In this document: piece after piece, positions 58,826-64,000 of the stretch
Numbering within the stretch: position 1 is the first letter of the stretch
Layout of the letters: every line of letters starts with the position of its first letter
Source: Hirsutella rhossiliensis
Lineage: Eukaryota; Ascomycota; Sordariomycetes; Hypocreales; Ophiocordycipitaceae
Assembly (NCBI RefSeq): GCF_020360975.1
Contig: NW_025408683.1
Coordinates: forward strand, 186,001 to 250,000
Length of the DNA stretch: 64,000 nucleotides
Direction: 5' to 3'
The notes under the pieces: generated by a model
The model's input: the letters and a program-made list of their open reading frames with translations, nothing else
The model's database searches: none
What the model was told of the DNA's origin: nothing
Translations under genes and position numbers: made by a program

Positions 58826-61800
58826 TATTACGACTATAGCTACTAGGCCGCTAATAGTCGACCGCGTTAAGCACGTAATATAGTCTAATAGATAAATAGT
58901 TAGTATAACTATTTAATAGATATAGGATTAAGGGGATTATAGAGATCTAAGTAATCTAGGATTAATAAGATTACTACGCTTTATATAATCTAACGTTAAG
59001 GATTATAGCTAGGCCTATAATCTAAGGATAGTCTCTATAAGTATATATAGCTACCTACTTTTACTCCTTTAAATAGATAGCTCTCTAGCTTTTAATATAG
59101 ATCTTTATTACGATTCTATCTTTAATTTTAATTACCTAGTTATAGTCTACGGTCTATAACCTCTAACTTATTACTAATATAATATACTTATTATTACTTA
59201 AACTACGCCCTATTATATCTACTAATATAAACCCCTTAATAGGTTTATCCCTTAAGAATAATACTAGTCGTTATACGTTAAAAGCTCTTATTTAATATAA
59301 TACCGCGTTACTCTAAGTAATATTATAACTATTAATATACCTATATAGTAAGCTAGATTAACTAACTCTAGAGCTATTATATCGCCTTAGGATATAATAC
59401 GTAAGATTATTACCCTTCGATATAAGGTATAGTTACTTAGGAATAAAGGAGGTAATAGATAAGTTAGGGACCTTAGAGAAGTAGTTAAACTAAAATAGCT
59501 AGGACTATTTAACGGTATTTATAGCACGCTTTAAGACTTTCTTACCTAACTTAAGGCCTACTACTAGTTTTACCTTACTAAACTCTTAGACCTAGTCGAA
59601 AAGGTACTTTATATAAGAAATTATTTATCTAAAATAGTACTTACTTAGTTTAGACCTATTATAAGGGACTTTCTTAATTACTAACTAGTATAACGAGATA
59701 ATAAAATAGATAAAGTCTTTATTAGTTTCTAAGGATTTAAAGAAGCTATTATAAAGGTATTTAGAATAACTAATAAGGAATAAAAAGCTAAATAGAAACT
59801 TTAAGAACTCTAATAAAGGATCTTAGTATTAGATTATACTATAAAGTTCTATTAAGTTACCTTAAAGCTTAATTAAGATAACGAACCCCTTATATTATAA
59901 TTCTATAATAAGCTTAAAGAAGAAGTTAAGGACGACCTTTATAAGGAAAATCGACTTAATAACCTCTTAGACTATATTACTATAGTAGTATAAATTAACG
60001 ATAAATAGTATATATAATACTAAGAAAAGAAATAAGGAAGAGGAAACTAAAACCCTTCTTATAAAAGTAACTTTAACTAATATACTAACTATAAAAAGAA
60101 GCGTAAAACTCTTATTACTTATACTTATATAACTAACCTAGGTAAGATAGATTTAAATATAATATAAAAAAGTAAAGGAAAGTATTTTAATTATAAGAAA
60201 CTTAGATATTACTCTAAAGAATATAAATAACCTTATAAGGAGAAGAAAACCTATTAGTAACTAGCCTTAAAAGGTAAGAAATACTTAAACGCTATTAATA
60301 GATAGGAACTAAAGTATATACTCCTTAATTAGACTATATACTATAATAATAAATATATAGTATACCTAAATAATAAGAATAGTACTATATAGTTCTTAAA
60401 GTTACTAAGGAAAACCCTTATAATAATAAAATAAAGGGATTTTAAAATATAAAAATAAGTTAAATTTATAAAACTAAAATACCCTTATCTTAAAAAAGTC
60501 TCCTAAAACTAAATTAAGAAGAACGGTAAATAATTCTAAGAAGATATATAAAATAAAAATCGATAATAATAATAAGTAGTTTATAAATAATATAATAAAG
60601 AAGATATAGATATAGCCCTTATATTTATAAAACTTAGATAATAACCTAAGGAGGAATAATAAAGTATTAATAATATAAGCTTTAAAAATTAAAAAATACT
60701 TAGAGAAATAAAAGATAGGAACGAACTTATACTACTACCCTTACTATTAAAGGAAAATACTATAATTAAAGAATATACTTTATACTTTAAAGAATTTAAA
60801 GAAATATTTAAAATTAGAACTTAATAAATACCTTAAATTCTTATAGAAAACTAATAAGCTATATTAATTTAATATTAACTAGTACTATATAAAGGAGACT
60901 ATACTATAGCTATTGCTATAGTTAATACCTTTATAGCTTTATAATAAAAATAGTAACTATAAGGAGAATTTAAAGACGATTTATAAATACTACTTACTTA
61001 TAAGTACTATAAGTATATTTTATAGATATTATATATTTACCTAGATTATATAATATACTTTTAAATAAAAGTATAATATAATACTTTCTTAGTTAGGTTT
61101 AAAAGATAAGTACTTTTAAACCCCTAACTAAGTATAGAACTAAACTACTAGAAAATCGATTAATACTACTTAAACAACTAAGTTATATTATTAGAACCTA
61201 ATTATAGTATGCTACTTAAATACTATAATAATTATAGTTTATTAACGAGATATCTTTTAAAGATATATAAAATCTATAAATACGCTAAAATAAAGGAATA
61301 GTATAACGCTACTTACTTTAAGGTATTTAAACTATTAATGTTTTAAAGACTTAAATAGTAAATTAAATATAATAAAGAAGATTATAATAAATATATATAC
61401 TTAAGCTATAGAGTTTATAAATATAAAAAAGTATAAGTATAATATAAATAATATAATAGTATACTAAAAGATTATTAGTAATATATATAAAGGCTATAAG
61501 CCGTATTTAACTAAGGAAAAATCGATATAGAAATACTATACGAAAAATAAAAAGATATAGAACGAAAACTTAACCTTTAGTATAAAAATAAATAGAATTA
61601 TAAAGTATAGTATATAATTAACTATAAAGTAGTATAATATAAATAATATAGCGTTAAGAAATAAGAAATCGTTAATTAGCTATAAGAAATTAGTTACTTA
61701 AGCCCTAATATAATACTATATAATAAAAATATAAAGAAAAGATATTAATAATAAATTAAAAAAGAATACTTAAATAAAATAAATAAGGACTAGGTAAAAA

Positions 61801-62730
61801 ATAAGGTATACTATCTATAAAAGGGCTATAGACTAGTACGATATAATAAGATCTAAGGACCTTATATATAGTAATAGTAAGCTATAGTAATTAAATAGTA
61901 TTAGATATCTAAATCGCGGGATATTATATATATATACTTTTAAATTACGGTATAATAGGTAATTACGTTTTACTTAAAGTCGTTAATCGTTACCAACTTA
62001 TATAGAGATATAAGAAAGATCTATATAAACTTATAAATATTAAAGGAGAGGCCTTTAACTATAATAATAGAATTATTAATATAGAGATTAATTACCTTAA
62101 TATTAATATCTAGGGCTATAACGAATAAGTTAACTTAGATATTATAGATATTAAAGAATATAACCTTATATTAAGACTTCTATAGCTATAGGAGAGTAAC
62201 CTATTAATTAACTAGAAAACTAGCTAGCTATATTAAAACGAAGATATAAGTTTCTAAGACTAATAGATTTAAAAGGAAGTAGAATTTTATAATAATTTAG
62301 CTACTAAATAAAATAAAAGGGATAACCGTTTAAGTAAATTATTATAGGCTTTAGTAATATAAGCGAAAATAGTAACTAAACTAATAGATATAATAAAATC
62401 GATTAATAAGACCTATATACTAACTAATATAGCTATATAACCTAGTATCTAATATAAATAGAATAAAGGATATAGTATAAAGATCTAAAGAGTTATTACT
62501 ACTTTAAAGAAAGACCTTAAATAAATTAATAAAGAGCTTAAGTTAAGAGAAACTAGCTCTTAAGAGAAAGAATAAAGCCTATAATATAGAATAAAGAATA
62601 TCCCCTAAGAATACTAGAAATATAATAAACTCTTTAAGGAAGAACTTAAGATAGGGTTACCTAAATATAGCTAATAGGACTATAAAGTTTATCTTAAGGA
62701 TAGAATAACGCCGTCGTTCTATAAGATCTA
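58826..62730 (+). mobile_element. Ty3/gypsy element, 5' half (LTR, gag, protease, start of RT)
   Basis: Begins with an LTR-like TATTACGACTATAGC at the LINE break. The LTR end is not resolved (probably around 59100). Gag carries a CCHC knuckle remnant YFNYKKLRYYSKEY at 60184-60228. Protease: LNYGIIGNYVLLKVVN at about 61942-61990 (D-C/S-G-A core mutated), then EYNLILRLL at about 62160 and ESNLLIN.KTS at about 62195. The RT start region reads KLFKEELKIGLPKYS then YKVYLKDRITPSFYKIYNL, ending at 62730, where a copia LTR begins. This is the most AT-rich part of the window. Confidence 0.7.
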
Positions 62731-64000
62731 TAACCTCTTAAGGTATATAAGTAAAAGCGGAATTTTAGGAAATTAAGGAATTACGTAAGGCTATATAATA
62801 AAGGGGAGGAAGGAGTATAAGGTAGGAATTTTAATAGAATTTATTAGTAATATATTAGTATATAAAAGAGGTATTAAAGTTAATAATTCTCTATTTATCT
62901 ACCAGCGGATATACTATCTTATATAGATAATTATAGCTAAACGGAAGAACCTTTCGGGACTAGATTTAAGCTACTATATAGCCTTAAAACTAAGGAATAT
63001 AGTAATACCTCGAGTATATTAAAAAGTATCTTAGTTCTACTAATATTCGTATTTAAAGGAGGTTAGTCGTGCTAGTATTCTTAAGAGGTCTTAGCTAGTA
63101 TTCTAAGCTAGCTCTATTTCTTCGATTCCCGATTATATAATAACTAGTAACCCGTTTAATATATAATAACATATAAAATAATAAGCGATTCTTCCTCTAA
63201 AATATAAGATTTTATCTATAATTAATATACTACTTATTAGCTTATATAATCGGGAGAGTATATTATAGCTACTTTATTTATAGTAGGAATACTATTCCTT
63301 ATAGCCTCCCTTAAAGAGTAGATTTATATACTCTTTACTAATTTATTTATAGTAGTATATATATAAGGTAAAAACCTAATTTAGGAAAACTATTCTTATA
63401 CCTTAATAGGATATATAAAAACCTATTCTTTCTTAGGAAATAAATCCTTAGGTATATACTAATAGAAACACCTATAGTAGGAAAAATCTATAGTTATAAT
63501 TATTTATAAGATAACCTTATATAAGGTAAAACCTATTATTACTAAGAAAGTCTTAATAGATAAAAACCTAGTTAATATTTTTCTAGGAAACCTAAAAAGG
63601 AAAAACCTAGTAAGGGAAACATATAGAAAGTATAAGAAATATCTAAAAACCCCTTTTAATTACTTAGGAACTTATATTAAGGATAGACCGTCTTTAAATT
63701 TATAGAGTAATCTAGGTCTTAATTCCTTTATAAAAATATTAGCTATATTATCTTCTAATTTAATATAAAAACTCTAATTTCCCTTCTCTTATACTAGTTC
63801 TAGTATAGTAATAGGCTAATCTTATATACTTAGACCTTTTATAAAATTCCGGATTTTCTGCTAATTTAATAGCAGTAGTATTATCCGTTAAAATAGGAGG
63901 TATAGTATTAGGAATCTTAATAAATAGATCCTTAGTAATATTTTTAAAAAGCATATTTAAATAAATAGCTTCTTTATTTACCTCCCTAAGGCTAATATAC
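62731..64000 (-). mobile_element. Copia element 3' end: LTR border, RNase H
   Basis: The left border TATAACCTCTTAAGG (TG...before RIP) and the next 135 bp match 44196-44326, so this is the 3' end of the element's 3' LTR. The RNase H lies further right on the minus strand. The region between about 63000 and 63700 contains AAACCTA-type degenerate repeats and no frame. The element runs off the window. Confidence 0.65.
63760..63954 (-). pseudogene. Copia RNase H fragment
   Basis: A 64-codon minus-strand frame free of stops with ILTDNTTAIKLAENPEFYKR and SKYIRLAYYYTRTSIREGKL, the conserved TDN-x-AIKLA-x-NP and K-HI-x-x-YH-x-R end of copia RNase H, with His changed to Tyr. It is the best preserved piece of pol in this copia family. 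Confidence 0.85.

Overview
The window looks like a chromosome segment of a filamentous ascomycete (Pezizomycotina). About 60 of its 64 kb is a graveyard of nested transposable elements that have been through repeat-induced point mutation (RIP). From base 1 to about 52,390, and again from about 55,740 to the end, CpA and TpG are almost absent and TpA is in large excess. Reading frames are broken almost only by TAA and TAG, as expected when Gln and Trp codons undergo C-to-T change on either strand. Species cannot be named from the sequence.

Layout. 1-1094: 5' part of a copia element (minus). 1097-13770: tandem pair of a family with 245-bp LTRs ('X'), carrying one unknown frame of about 600 codons and no visible reverse transcriptase; the second copy is interrupted by a minus-strand Ty3/gypsy fragment (about 7240-13062). 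13771-15195: second piece of that gypsy element. 15196-19079: 5'-truncated chromovirus (copy B). 19080-30170: Tad-type LINE split by a complete chromovirus 'G' (20480-28287, 257-bp LTRs, target duplication AAGAG). 30171-42687: a minus-strand copia element split by a complete chromovirus 'A' (30405-37344, 186-bp LTRs, duplication TTAAG) and by a 1,873-bp LTR element 'T1'. 42688-44326: a copia gag-protease fragment. 44327-about 47150: copia 5' end in the opposite orientation, holding an odd 386-bp insert. 47461-47540: tRNA-like locus. About 47660-52295 (minus): RIP-killed DUF3435 gene (tyrosine-recombinase-like, C-terminal finger-like region), split by 'T2', a second 1,873-bp element.

52,390-55,740 is an island of normal sequence. 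It holds an intact aminoglycoside-phosphotransferase-fold gene (523 aa, one 58-nt intron), a possible 65-aa gene just upstream, and a lightly damaged charged pseudogene. After it come another LINE (to 58825), the 5' half of a Ty3/gypsy element (58826-62730) and the 3' end of a copia element (62731-64000, minus).

Two results stand out. Both chromovirus families (G, and A with its relative B) carry, between pol and the 3' LTR, a long extra frame that reads best on the strand opposite to pol. The X family is an LTR-bounded element whose only cargo is a large unrecognised protein. Apart from the APH-type gene, and perhaps the small gene beside it, nothing here appears able to encode an intact protein.
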